From Piscirickettsiaceae bacterium (GTDB lineage Bacteria > Pseudomonadota > Gammaproteobacteria > Nitrosococcales > Methylophagaceae): a stretch of DNA of 64,000 bases. Shown here piece after piece: positions 41,372 to 50,572 of the stretch. The notes under the pieces are model-generated. The model was given only the letters and a program-made list of their open reading frames with translations. It had not been told where the DNA came from and did no database searches. The stretch is from positions 1 to 64,000 of the forward strand of contig JABSQO010000003.1 of the NCBI GenBank assembly GCA_013215775.1, read 5' to 3'. Each line of letters begins with the position of its first letter. Within the stretch, counting starts at the first letter, position 1. A program made the translations under genes and the position numbers.

Positions 41372-42304
41372 TTATAACCTACGACCAAACTGAAACGGTA
41401 AATACACTAACACCAACAATAATAAAGCTCCACTAGCCAACCAGGGAGACCAATCATAGTTCACTATTTGATCTCGTGTTTTAGCAATTTTTTCGATAGT
41501 TTTAACGAGTTTCTTTGATTTAGTCGGGGAAGCAACATAATCAAAGCCAATCATAGCTGCAAGTGATGTTAAATGTGCTTTCTTTTGTGATGACAAGTGT
41601 TCCGTTCTTGCTTTATTGGCATTCTGTTCACTTTGATCGCCACGACTAGACGCATAAACATCTTGATGTAATACATCATTAACTTGCCAAAAGCCGACAT
41701 CATTACCCTCAAGATCATGTTTTGGTATTGGTAATAAATCACTACCCCCTACCCCTACAAAAACACCGGTAATCTCTCCCACTGTTCCTCTAAATTTAGT
41801 ACGTAACGTTTTATGTAATGGTGGCGATTCATGACCATCGGTGATAAAAACGATACTTGGTTTAGGTTCGATCAGTTTCGCTTGTTTAATCGCAGTAAAA
41901 GCAGCTTTGGAGACTTCACTGGAAAGTGCCCATGCCATAGCACCATTTATTTTCTCTATCATTTGTATAAGATCATGATAGTTTCGACAAACCTCTACTG
42001 GATTCATCAATACTAAACTTCTAGATTCACTAAAAGCGGCTAAACCCACATGTGACCCACACGGTAAATCAACCAACGTTTTCTTAGTGAAGTATTTTGC
42101 CCACTCTAGCCGTGTGGCACTATTGCCATCTATTTCAGCATCTTGAACATCCATGCTTTGAGTTATATCCAACACAAACAGAAGATCCATCACTTTCACC
42201 GTGCGATCACTCTTTGGTGTCCATAAGGCCGCCATGACAAGACACAAAACGATCAACATGACCAAAGCTGAAGCCATGATCCTAGTTTGATAGGACAATG
42301 TCAT
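41372..42304 (-). CDS. mxaL: Methanol dehydrogenase maturation protein MxaL (VWA domain)
   Basis: 310-residue membrane-anchored protein: N-terminal helix at about 9-28, a von Willebrand A domain with MIDAS motif DITQSMD (a DxTxS variant) near residue 45 and ITDGHESPP, and a C-terminal helix at about 288-305. In Methylobacterium mxaA, C, K and L are needed to insert calcium into methanol dehydrogenase. It overlaps mxaK by 4 nt. Identification rests on domain order plus the cluster; on its own it would be called a BatB-like VWA protein. Confidence 0.87.
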   Translation of the reverse strand: MTLSYQTRIMASALVMLIVLCLVMAALWTPKSDRTVKVMDLLFVLDITQSMDVQDAEIDGNSATRLEWAKYFTKKTLVDLPCGSHVGLAAFSESRSLVLMNPVEVCRNYHDLIQMIEKINGAMAWALSSEVSKAAFTAIKQAKLIEPKPSIVFITDGHESPPLHKTLRTKFRGTVGEITGVFVGVGGSDLLPIPKHDLEGNDVGFWQVNDVLHQDVYASSRGDQSEQNANKARTEHLSSQKKAHLTSLAAMIGFDYVASPTKSKKLVKTIEKIAKTRDQIVNYDWSPWLASGALLLLVLVYLPFQFGRRL

Positions 42305-42855
42305 GGAAGATCAACTCGAAAACCGACCGATTCAATTGATTTTTCGCTTGAAATGGTTGGTTGATCAAAAACCGCATTATCCTCAGGTTCTTCTGGCACC
42401 ATGCGAAGTGCCAATTCCAAATTAAATCTAATGTCCCACGCGTTAGGTTGAATTAATAAGGCTGTCCGATAATCTTGTTTCGCTAATTCAACCAGAGGAA
42501 TTCGCTTTAAATCACCTACCGTCATTGCTTGTGCTTGCAGCAAATGAATATTCCCACGATTATAATAACTTGATGCTCTGCCATTATCATCAGCCTTAAT
42601 ATCATCTCGTGCTACCAAGCGAGTTAATGTATCCAGCGCTTCTTGTGGTCGTTCATTTAACGCATGATCAAATGCAGCCGAAAAGTATGCTTTGTAATGT
42701 GCTGGAATCTGCTGATCTGCTGTCTTATCACTCTCAATATACTGATTTATTTGAGTGTGTTGCCAAATATTGAAACCGGCATAGGCAGCAGTTAATCCAC
42801 TCAATATCAGTGTTATTACGACCAAGCTATAAGCAAAATGTAACAATTTATTCAT
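42301..42855 (-). CDS. mxaK: Methanol dehydrogenase maturation protein MxaK
   Basis: 184-residue protein with one N-terminal transmembrane helix (about 8-28) and a periplasmic TPR-like helical part (AAFDHALNERPQEALDTLTRL, SSYYNRGNIHLLQA, QDYRTALLIQPNAWDIRFNLELALRMVPEEPE-type repeats, given in part). MxaK is one of the four calcium-insertion factors. It overlaps mxaL by 4 nt and mxaC by 8 nt, confirming a tight operon. Confidence 0.85.
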   Translation of the reverse strand: MNKLLHFAYSLVVITLILSGLTAAYAGFNIWQHTQINQYIESDKTADQQIPAHYKAYFSAAFDHALNERPQEALDTLTRLVARDDIKADDNGRASSYYNRGNIHLLQAQAMTVGDLKRIPLVELAKQDYRTALLIQPNAWDIRFNLELALRMVPEEPEDNAVFDQPTISSEKSIESVGFRVDLP

Positions 42856-43858
42856 GTGCTTTCCTTACTCCCCATGCGGTGTACATTTGTGCCAAGCTTA
42901 ATAATAATATCGTCACTATTGCCAACCAATAAAATGGTTTTTCCTTCAGTTCTCTTGGCAAGGTTTCTTCCACAATTAATGTTTGATATTGCTGACGATC
43001 AATTTCATCCAAGGCATCTGAGAATGTTTGAACTGATTCAACTTCAAAAGCACGATAGGGTAATTCCAAAGACTTGAAATAAGTGTGTAGTTTTCGCTCT
43101 GGCGTATCAGTCCATAGAAAATTATCATTTCCCGTTTCATCTAGGGTCATGCCTTGAGTCGAACGCATATAGATCCAGTAGATACTTAAATTTAGTTCTT
43201 TATACAATGTCGCTATCTTAAGCTTATCTTCTGGTTCTAATTCTTGCCCACCATCAGACACTAATAATACAATTCGTGATCCCCGATACGTTTGACCCTC
43301 GTATAAGCTTGCTGCTTCCAATAAAGCTTTTGACATGTTTGTTTCTGATAAACCTTTCCCTAAAGCACTGGCATTGATAGTCGCAAGGATAGCTTCTTTA
43401 CTATAGGTAAGTGGTAGTAAATCAACGGCATTTGAACTAAAAAATACAAAACCAAAACGGTCATCAGGCCGCTGTTTTACGAATTCTGTTAAATATGATC
43501 GTGCGGTACGGCGTTTACTATCGCTTGTTGCCACACTTTTCATCAGCAACTGGCCTTTAATAGCAAAGGCATCATCCATACTTCGACTACGATCTAGTAA
43601 TAATACGATCTCTGCTCCAGCCGCTATTTTTTCAATCTTTTGTTCTGGTTTATATGGCCCCGCCAATGCCAAAATAAGCGATATGATAGCGAGTGATGCC
43701 AACACCTTAAGTGTCATGCCGATAACGGTGGATAATCGATCAGTAGGCACAAAATCAATCCAAGCAACTGCCTTTTCTTGATTATGATTGAACCACGGTA
43801 ATAGCGCTAAAGGTAATAACAGAAATAATTGCGGTAGTGACCATTGCAGGCCTATCAT
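42848..43858 (-). CDS. mxaC: Methanol dehydrogenase maturation protein MxaC (VWA domain)
   Basis: 336-residue BatA-like protein with hydrophobic helices at about 8-23, 45-65 and 313-330 and a VWA domain holding a full MIDAS motif (LLLDRSRSMD) near residue 87, then FVFFSSNAVDLLPL and VLLVSDGGQE. With MxaL it probably forms a membrane complex that acts with the MxaR ATPase. Overlaps mxaA by 4 nt. Confidence 0.87.
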   Translation of the reverse strand: MIGLQWSLPQLFLLLPLALLPWFNHNQEKAVAWIDFVPTDRLSTVIGMTLKVLASLAIISLILALAGPYKPEQKIEKIAAGAEIVLLLDRSRSMDDAFAIKGQLLMKSVATSDSKRRTARSYLTEFVKQRPDDRFGFVFFSSNAVDLLPLTYSKEAILATINASALGKGLSETNMSKALLEAASLYEGQTYRGSRIVLLVSDGGQELEPEDKLKIATLYKELNLSIYWIYMRSTQGMTLDETGNDNFLWTDTPERKLHTYFKSLELPYRAFEVESVQTFSDALDEIDRQQYQTLIVEETLPRELKEKPFYWLAIVTILLLSLAQMYTAWGVRKAHE

Positions 43859-44700
43859 GCCAGCTTCTCCTTAGACCGACATGACTTGGCTAATTTCAAC
43901 ACTGTCTCTAAATCAGGTACTTCTTCATCTTTTCGATTAAAAAAATGTTTTCCTGAAGCGAGATAAAATTGTGATATGTCTTGTTCTAAGGATGCAAGCC
44001 AAGGTACATCTATCATCAATTGTGACAGTTCACTATGCACCACAATAGTACCGGCTGTTTTGTTAAATGCCGCATGTAAAATTCGTGCAGCTTTATTTTG
44101 TTGTTTAGAGTGTGACCACTTCATTCGTGACAATTCATGCACCGCTTGAGCAAAAGGTCGTCGATTTCTCGGTCTCCAACCGATATGCCAAACCACTAAC
44201 AACACACCAAGAATAGTCGTTAATAAACCTGCTATTTTTAATGTTTCTTCATTTGCGCTTGTAGAAATTAATGTCGGTACATGATCAGCTTTAAACACCA
44301 TATTACTGGCCGAATTTCCAGCTTGTTCTGGTAATAAGGTTCCAATACTAAATGCTGCTTCTGGCACCTTAATCCATTCATCATCTAACTGTCTAAAATG
44401 AAATTCTGGCGTGTAAACTTCAATAGTATTAGTGGGTACATTGACCACTTGATAACTAAGCCACACCTTATTATCCACACTGCTTATGTTTTTTAAATAT
44501 AACCATGTGCCATAACGTCTATCTATTTGCGGTAAGGATGTCAGATCAATATTATCCACTGTGACTGGCAACTCAATTTGTTGTTGTATCTCATCCCCTA
44601 TTAATAAACCCCAAGCACGATCCAAACTTACTTCAGCAATCTGTTCAGCCATTAATGTTGCTGAGACAATACTTAATATTAGACCTATTAAAAATCGCAT
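43855..44700 (-). CDS. mxaA: Methanol dehydrogenase maturation protein MxaA
   Basis: 281-residue protein: signal peptide or anchor (1-18, ending TLMA), a periplasmic beta-rich domain with the family stretch RAWGLLIGDEIQQQIEL, a transmembrane helix at about 158-177, and a cytoplasmic tail starting RPRNRRPFAQAVHELSRM with a conserved HAAFNKTAGTIVV helix. The RPFAQAVHEL motif after the helix is typical for MxaA. mxaA mutants in methylotrophs make calcium-free inactive methanol dehydrogenase. It follows mxaS by 2 bp. Confidence 0.87.
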   Translation of the reverse strand: MRFLIGLILSIVSATLMAEQIAEVSLDRAWGLLIGDEIQQQIELPVTVDNIDLTSLPQIDRRYGTWLYLKNISSVDNKVWLSYQVVNVPTNTIEVYTPEFHFRQLDDEWIKVPEAAFSIGTLLPEQAGNSASNMVFKADHVPTLISTSANEETLKIAGLLTTILGVLLVVWHIGWRPRNRRPFAQAVHELSRMKWSHSKQQNKAARILHAAFNKTAGTIVVHSELSQLMIDVPWLASLEQDISQFYLASGKHFFNRKDEEVPDLETVLKLAKSCRSKEKLA

Positions 44701-44702
44701 GA

Positions 44703-45587
44703 TTACGCTCGCTTCAATCCTGAAAAATAATGTGTTAATTGTTCACCTGTGACATCACCATCTACAAATAAAGGTTTTACCCGATGATGCATAAAACAGG
44801 CAGCTAATTGCTCAAAATGATTGTTCATTGCTTGCTGCCAATTCTTTTTCATACTTGGTCTCATCCAAACACTTCGATTTTGGCCTGTTTCAGAATCTCG
44901 CATTTCTGTCCAACCAGCATGAGAAGGAAAATGGTCAACATCGTGATGCTGCCAAACAATGGGGACAACCGTGTAATTAGACAATTGTCGCAATGTTTTT
45001 TCGACCAAACTAATATCAACACAAAAATCTGATGCCAAAAACACCATGGCATGAGAGCTAGTGATCACATTGGCGGCATCAATTAATCCGTCTACACCTG
45101 GGTTCGTTGCTGCATCTGCATTCCTAATCATATCTGCAGCTAATAAAGGCATACTTCGCTGTGTAGTGGGCATAATAGATATATCTTGACGCCAAGTTGA
45201 GTCAAAACCTGCCATCGCAAAACGATCACCCAAACTAATCGCCGAATGAGCAATCATTTGAGCCAAGTTTGCTAACTGGCTATGATTCACTCTCGATATC
45301 GACATTGATTTTGACATGTCAGCCAGTAACCATAAGGTGATAGATGATCGTTGTTGATAACGTCTCACCAGCCAACGATTTCTATCTGTCACTGTGCCGC
45401 TGGATAAATTATTCCGTAAACTTGCTCGAATATCTAATCGTCTAGGATCAGGGTAATCAAATAGATCGGCAAAGCCCGCAAAACGGTCACCCGCACCTAA
45501 TGATGAACCAGCATGTGCTCCGGGAACATGGCCAAACACATTATTAGGAAAACGATAGTTAAACTCATCTTGTGTGTGAATACTCAT
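44703..45587 (-). CDS. mxaS: MxaS, DUF58 protein of the MoxR-associated type
   Basis: 294-residue cytoplasmic protein of the DUF58 family, a VWA-related fold that works with MoxR ATPases. The N-terminal HVPGAHAGSSLGAGDRFAGF and PRRLDIRASLR are family features; WLLADMSKSMSIS near residue 84 is the VWA-like motif. It lies 24 bp after mxaR and 2 bp before mxaA. The role in methanol dehydrogenase maturation is by genetic association in other methylotrophs. Confidence 0.88.
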   Translation of the reverse strand: MSIHTQDEFNYRFPNNVFGHVPGAHAGSSLGAGDRFAGFADLFDYPDPRRLDIRASLRNNLSSGTVTDRNRWLVRRYQQRSSITLWLLADMSKSMSISRVNHSQLANLAQMIAHSAISLGDRFAMAGFDSTWRQDISIMPTTQRSMPLLAADMIRNADAATNPGVDGLIDAANVITSSHAMVFLASDFCVDISLVEKTLRQLSNYTVVPIVWQHHDVDHFPSHAGWTEMRDSETGQNRSVWMRPSMKKNWQQAMNNHFEQLAACFMHHRVKPLFVDGDVTGEQLTHYFSGLKRA

Positions 45588-45611
45588 CTCGCAATACTCT
45601 ACTTAAAATAT

Positions 45612-46646
45612 CTACGGTGTTGAGATATTATTGCGTAATGCCTGCACAAATAGTGGCATTATTTGTTCACGTCGACTTTCATACACTGGTGATAGAAATA
45701 CTCGATGATTCAGTGATGGCAATAAAACCGCGTGAATATCATCTGGCAATACATGATCTCGGCCTGCTAACCATGCTGCAACTCTCGCAGCTCGAACCAT
45801 CGCTGACATACCTCGCACACTCGCACCAGCGACTACTAGATCCTCGATATAGATGTCAGGGATTTCAATGCCTGCCTTCTGAGGTTCCCATGTTGCATCC
45901 CACAACCTCACCACATAATTTTCAATTTCTTCTGATACAAAAATTGCATTTTGAATAGTATTATCAAGGGCATTAAGATCTTTATAATCTAATAGCGGTT
46001 CAGAAATATTTGCCAATAATCTATCGACATTATGAAAAATAGGATCGAAAATTAATTGACGTCTAATCGTTGAATCTGAAGGTCGATCAATACTGATTTC
46101 AAATAAGAATCGATCTCGCGCCGCAGCACTTAATTCGAAGGTTTCCTCTTTCTCAACCGCATTACGGTCAGCGAATACCACCATATGAGGAAATTGAAAT
46201 TCTCGCCCAAAGGCATCAGCACTATATTCAGACATTGCTCTTAATAATAAAGACTGAACTTGTGGGCGAGCACGATTAATTTCATTAAAGAAAAATACCG
46301 CAGTTTCTTCGCCATGGGCAATAAGAGGACCAGGATCAATAACGGGTCTACCGTCACCATCGACCCATGCACTGTATAGCAAATCATTAGGCATTAAATC
46401 AACACTGCCCTCGATACGACCAAAGGCACCGCCTAATGCTTTAGAAAATGCACGTAATAAAGTTGTTTTACCAACACCCACCCCACCTTCTAATAACACG
46501 TGACCACGTGCATGTAGTGCAATTAATATTAAACGAATGGCTTGTTCTTGACCGACCACCACCTGATTAACCACTTTTTCTAATGCTAAGGCATGTTCAC
46601 GTGATGTTTGAAGCTGAGTTTCTGACATTACATCTTTCCTATTCAT
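45612..46646 (-). CDS. mxaR: MoxR-type AAA+ ATPase MxaR
   Basis: 344-residue ATPase, the founding type of the MoxR family. Walker A is LLEGGVGVGKTTLLRAF (GGVGVGKT), Walker B AVFFFNEINRARPQVQSLLLRAM (in part), sensor 1 VVFADRN in place of the usual ATQNP, and the C-terminal lid has SPVYESRREQIMPLFV. It probably powers remodelling of the MxaC/MxaL/MxaA complex or of methanol dehydrogenase. It follows the four-helix membrane gene by 24 bp. Confidence 0.9.
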   Translation of the reverse strand: MNRKDVMSETQLQTSREHALALEKVVNQVVVGQEQAIRLILIALHARGHVLLEGGVGVGKTTLLRAFSKALGGAFGRIEGSVDLMPNDLLYSAWVDGDGRPVIDPGPLIAHGEETAVFFFNEINRARPQVQSLLLRAMSEYSADAFGREFQFPHMVVFADRNAVEKEETFELSAAARDRFLFEISIDRPSDSTIRRQLIFDPIFHNVDRLLANISEPLLDYKDLNALDNTIQNAIFVSEEIENYVVRLWDATWEPQKAGIEIPDIYIEDLVVAGASVRGMSAMVRAARVAAWLAGRDHVLPDDIHAVLLPSLNHRVFLSPVYESRREQIMPLFVQALRNNISTP

Positions 46647-46670
46647 GATCTAATTTACGCTACTTAATTA

Positions 46671-47069
46671 TTATGTATTTAAATAGTACTGAACGAAGGT
46701 ATAAGCGAGCCAGACAAAACCGACAGTTGTGATTACAAAGCTAATCGCTGAATAAACTTTCCAGACCATTTTGTCCCAAAAATTCTCATCTAAAGAGGCA
46801 ACAACAAAAATAGTGGGATTAGTGAAACCACCAATAGCCACACACCAGCAAGCAATGATCGGTAAATCAACACCGCTGGCACCGATCGCATAAAAAGCAG
46901 CACCAAAACCACCCATCAAGGCATAATCAACATGTGCCCGAATAAACGTAGCGTAATCAAATTTTCCATCTAAACCTGGGATAGGGAACCAGCGTGCAAA
47001 CGTCATTGTCCACGCCCCTATAATGAGTGCCATCATGCATGCTGCCGCACCTACTAATAATATTTCCAT
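46671..47069 (-). CDS. Four-helix membrane protein at the head of the mxa operon, styrene oxide isomerase-like
   Basis: 132-residue protein with four hydrophobic helices (about 3-24, 47-65, 70-90 and 104-128). The ATG at 47069 has GAGGAGAG 4-5 bp upstream; an earlier in-frame start at 47111 adds 14 poor residues. From memory, two motifs parallel styrene oxide isomerase (StyC): RAHVDYALMGG (His46) at the start of helix 2, matching the isomerase RAHVGPALNG that holds the heme-ligand His, and GGFTNPTIFVV matching GWSNVGFYFF. The substrate-binding Asn of StyC would be Met here. It is the first gene before mxaR on the same strand. Function unknown; alignment is needed. Confidence 0.75.
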   Translation of the reverse strand: MEILLVGAAACMMALIIGAWTMTFARWFPIPGLDGKFDYATFIRAHVDYALMGGFGAAFYAIGASGVDLPIIACWCVAIGGFTNPTIFVVASLDENFWDKMVWKVYSAISFVITTVGFVWLAYTFVQYYLNT

Positions 47070-47098
47070 TATTCTCTCCTCAAAAATATTTAATCGGA

Positions 47099-47117
47099 AC
47101 CACAAGAACACTGTGGT
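47099..47117. repeat. Short inverted repeat upstream of the mxa-cluster head gene
   Basis: ACCACA and TGTGGT around a 7-base loop, 30 bp before the ATG at 47069. It could be an operator for one of the two-component regulators or a leader hairpin. Nothing more can be said. Confidence 0.25.
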
Positions 47118-47227
47118 ATCGGTAGCAATGTTAACCTAAATCACGCCTAACAATCTCGGGCAAATATCCCTATGATGTCATATTATCTTTAAGGATTTTT
47201 CTTTAGGCCATAAACTGTAAGCCATTC

Positions 47228-48574
47228 ATGAATTTAAAAATACAACTTCTTTATCGTATCTTGTTTATTGCTGTTTTGTGTTTAATGGCTAGTGCTTTTT
47301 ATGTGCTCCATCAAACAGATCAACAAGCAATATCTGAAGCCAATTTAACCGCTAACCGTATTGAAAATCAGCTCGATAAACAACTTCTACAAATGTTCAC
47401 TCGATATGATTATTCAAATACATTTCCAAATACTAAGTTATGGCCAGATACTAATGGTTTAGCTGGTTCCTGTATTCAATTCTTATCCCGTGATCAAAAT
47501 CGTCACCGGAATCTATGTAATCAAGCTATTGAAACAGAACGAAATTGGCCTATATGGTTTGGTTCTTTATATCAGCACCTATTTTCTCCCTATTTTGAGG
47601 TAAAAAAGGATATTTCATTTAATGCCATCACTTATGGCTCAGTAGTAATCACCCTCAATGGACATATTGAAACTGCACGAGCATGGAACAATCTACGCGC
47701 TGTCATCGACGTGTTATTTATAAGTATTCTGGCGCTGTGTCTTTTGGTCTATGTCACTATCAATAGATTATTAAAGCCAGCTCAAATCATCGTGTCTGGG
47801 CTAGAAAAAATGAGCACTGGCAAACTAGAAACCCGACTGCCTTCATTTGATATTAATGAATGGAAACGCACCAGTGATGCCATAAACCAATTAGCTTCTA
47901 GCCAAGAGAGAAGTATTGGAGATAATAAAAAACTTGCTTGGAAATTAATTAATATCCAAGAAGATGAACACCGCTATATTGCGAGAGAGTTACACGATGA
48001 ATTTGGCCAATGTTTAGCAGGTATAAATGCCGTAACAACTTCAATCAATCAATCCGCAAAAATTCACTACCCAGATATTTTGGATGAAACAGATAGAATC
48101 CGTCACATTACTAACCATATGATGGATGTACTTCGTAATCTGTTAACTAGATTACGACCGGCTGACGTCGATGAGATTGGCTTAGCCCTAAGCCTTAAAA
48201 AGCTCATTGATAGTTGGAATAAACGATCTCTTAATCAAACGTTTTATTCAGTGATTATTGATGATTGCGACAATCTACCCGATCCCTTGCCCGTCAATAT
48301 TTATCGTATTGTGCAAGAGTGTCTGACCAATATATCAAAACATGCTCAAGCATCGGTTGCGACGGTGATATTGTCAAAGCAGAATCAAAATATTTCATTA
48401 TCCATTACCGATGATGGCATAGCAGAAGTCGATTCCTTTGATAATACGGTTGGAGTAGGTTTATTAGGTATTAGAGAACGAGTTCTAGCATTAGGTGGCG
48501 AGTTAGAACTAATATCATCTAAAAATAAAGGATTAATAATTAACATTAATATACCAGCACAACATGATGAATAA
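47228..48574 (+). CDS. Sensor histidine kinase divergent from the mxa cluster (MxaY-like)
   Basis: 448-residue kinase: transmembrane helices at about 10-27 and 157-177, a periplasmic domain with a cysteine pair (C82, C97) that could form a disulfide, HAMP-like RLLKPAQIIVSGLEKMSTGKL, HisKA_3 box with H256 in ARELHDEFGQCL, and N-box YRIVQECLTNISKHA. The G1 box reads DDGIAEV instead of DDGxGF, losing a glycine of the ATP lid, while GVGLLGIRERV is intact. MoxY/MxaY kinases flank mxa genes in other methylotrophs; position suggests the same role. Paralog of the kinase at 15443. It overlaps its regulator by 11 nt. Confidence 0.85.
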   Translation: MNLKIQLLYRILFIAVLCLMASAFYVLHQTDQQAISEANLTANRIENQLDKQLLQMFTRYDYSNTFPNTKLWPDTNGLAGSCIQFLSRDQNRHRNLCNQAIETERNWPIWFGSLYQHLFSPYFEVKKDISFNAITYGSVVITLNGHIETARAWNNLRAVIDVLFISILALCLLVYVTINRLLKPAQIIVSGLEKMSTGKLETRLPSFDINEWKRTSDAINQLASSQERSIGDNKKLAWKLINIQEDEHRYIARELHDEFGQCLAGINAVTTSINQSAKIHYPDILDETDRIRHITNHMMDVLRNLLTRLRPADVDEIGLALSLKKLIDSWNKRSLNQTFYSVIIDDCDNLPDPLPVNIYRIVQECLTNISKHAQASVATVILSKQNQNISLSITDDGIAEVDSFDNTVGVGLLGIRERVLALGGELELISSKNKGLIININIPAQHDE

Positions 48575-49238
48575 TAAAAATATAACTATTAAGATACTAC
48601 TGGTTGATGACCATGCTATTGTGCGTGAAGGTTATCGCTCCCTGTTACACAAACAAGATGGATTGGAAGTCATTGCTGAAGCTAAAGATGGTGAGGAAGC
48701 TTACATCGCGTATAAAAAATATCAACCTGGTTTAGTTATTATGGATATTTCTTTGCCTAAACAAAGTGGTATACAAACCATCGCCCGAATTAAAAAACTA
48801 GACCCTTCTGCCAAAATCCTCGCTTTTAGCATGCATCAAAACCCTAGTTTCGCTATTCAAGCAACACAAGCGGGAGCCTTAGGATACATCACCAAAAGTA
48901 GTGATCCTGAAGTATTGATACGAGGGATCTATGATGTCTATCAAGGGAAATATTCAATCAGTGCTGATATTGCACAAGCATTAGCCGCAGAAAGGTTAGC
49001 TGACACTGAAACAACATTAGATGAGCTAACTGTTCGAGAGTTTGAAATACTTCGTATGCTCGTCGAAGCTAAATCTACACAAGATATAGCTGACACTCTC
49101 AATATTAGCCCTAAAACTGTTTCCAATAGTCACTATATTATTAAACGAAAATTAAACGTCAGCAGTGATATTGAATTAACTCATTTGGCGATAAAGATGA
49201 ATGTGATTAATTTATTAGAAATTACCGGGCCTAATTAA
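48564..49238 (+). CDS. LuxR/NarL-family response regulator divergent from the mxa cluster (MxaX-like)
   Basis: 224-residue regulator with receiver domain (D15/D16, phospho-acceptor D61 in LVIMDISLPKQSG, Lys in YITKSSD) and LuxR-type DNA-binding domain (LTVREFEILRMLVEAKSTQDIADTL, given in part, and KTVSNSHYIIKRKL). The start ATGATG overlaps the kinase end. It is closely similar to the regulator at 16783 in both domains. Control of the divergent mxa operon or of a distant mxaF is the likely job, by analogy with MoxYX. Confidence 0.88.
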   Translation: MMNNKNITIKILLVDDHAIVREGYRSLLHKQDGLEVIAEAKDGEEAYIAYKKYQPGLVIMDISLPKQSGIQTIARIKKLDPSAKILAFSMHQNPSFAIQATQAGALGYITKSSDPEVLIRGIYDVYQGKYSISADIAQALAAERLADTETTLDELTVREFEILRMLVEAKSTQDIADTLNISPKTVSNSHYIIKRKLNVSSDIELTHLAIKMNVINLLEITGPN

Positions 49239-49242
49239 ATTT

Positions 49243-50538
49243 TTAATCCTTTGATAAACGTTCAATTATCCTGCCTATTGCTATTGTCAGTGTCGTTAAG
49301 TCAGACCGATTAATAATATACGGTGGCATAATATAAATTAGATTTCTGAAAGGCCTTATCCAAACACCTTGATCGACAATGAATTTTGGTAACCAATCCA
49401 TCTGATCATCTAAAGGTTGATGTAATTCAACCACGCCTATTGCACCTTTCACGCGAACATCTTTAACGGAATCCAGAGATTGATAAGGCATCAATTCAGT
49501 TGTTAATTGTTGCTCAATAATCTTCACCTGCTGTTGCCAGTTCGACTCTAACAACACATCAATACTTGCACAGGCGACTCGGCATGCTAATGGATTCGCC
49601 ATAAATGTCGGGCCATGCATTAACACTCCACTACCATCAACAGCCATACCCAAGGCTATTTTGTCAGTACATAAAGTTGCTGCTAAGGTCATATAGCCAC
49701 CCGTTAAGGCTTTACCCACACATAAAACATCTGGGCATATACTGGCTTGTTCATAGGCAAACATCGTACCCGTTCGACCGAAACCAGTCGCAATTTCATC
49801 CAATATCAACAAAACATCGAATTGATCACATAGAGCACGAACTTGTCTTAAATACTCGGGGCAATAAAAACGCATACCGCCAGCACCTTGTACCAACGGT
49901 TCAAGTATCACGGCTGCTAATTCATGATGATGCTCATTTATTAATTGAGTAAATTCGGCAATATCATGATCTTGCCAATCTTCATCATTGATACATGTTG
50001 GTGCCGGTGCAAATAGATGTTTTGGCAATACCTGTTCAAACATACTATGCATACCATTAAGGGGATCGCATACAGCCATTGCACCAAAAGTATCACCATG
50101 ATAACCGTTGCGAATGGTGAGTAAACGTTGTTTGTTTGTCTTGCCTTGAGCGAACCAGTATTGAATTGCCATCTTGATAGCAACCTCAACCGCGATGGAA
50201 CCAGAATCAGAAAAGAAGACTTTTTGTAACGGCTCCGCTGTAAGAGCAAGCAATTTTTCAGCAAGTTCTATAGCGGGTTGATGAGTCAGCCCTCCAAACA
50301 TCACGTGAGACATCTGATCAATTTGATCTTTGGCTGCTTGATTTAAACGTGGATGATTATAACCATGAATTGTCGACCACCACGATGACATGCCATCAAT
50401 GATTTCACGACCATCTGCTAGTGTTAAGTAGGTACCATTGGCAGATACAACTTCATGAATGCAGGAAGGATGAATAACGCTACTGTATGGATGCCAGACA
50501 TGCTTAGCATCAAATTTTAAATTTTCGCTTTGTTCCAT
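49243..50538 (-). CDS. bioA: Adenosylmethionine-8-amino-7-oxononanoate aminotransferase
   Basis: PLP enzyme that makes 7,8-diaminopelargonic acid with SAM as amino donor in biotin synthesis. The 431-residue protein has HVWHPYSS at the N-terminus, GMSSWWSTIHGYNHP, FFSDSGSIAVEVAIKMA, YHGDTFGAM, ILDEIATGFGRTGTMFAYE and the PLP lysine in CVGKALTGGYMTLAAT. It lies 34 bp after iscA. Other bio genes are elsewhere. The stop is 4 bp from the convergent response-regulator stop. Confidence 0.96.
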   Translation of the reverse strand: MEQSENLKFDAKHVWHPYSSVIHPSCIHEVVSANGTYLTLADGREIIDGMSSWWSTIHGYNHPRLNQAAKDQIDQMSHVMFGGLTHQPAIELAEKLLALTAEPLQKVFFSDSGSIAVEVAIKMAIQYWFAQGKTNKQRLLTIRNGYHGDTFGAMAVCDPLNGMHSMFEQVLPKHLFAPAPTCINDEDWQDHDIAEFTQLINEHHHELAAVILEPLVQGAGGMRFYCPEYLRQVRALCDQFDVLLILDEIATGFGRTGTMFAYEQASICPDVLCVGKALTGGYMTLAATLCTDKIALGMAVDGSGVLMHGPTFMANPLACRVACASIDVLLESNWQQQVKIIEQQLTTELMPYQSLDSVKDVRVKGAIGVVELHQPLDDQMDWLPKFIVDQGVWIRPFRNLIYIMPPYIINRSDLTTLTIAIGRIIERLSKD

Positions 50539-50572
50539 AGCGTGATCATATCAGGCTATGCTGTGAATGAGA

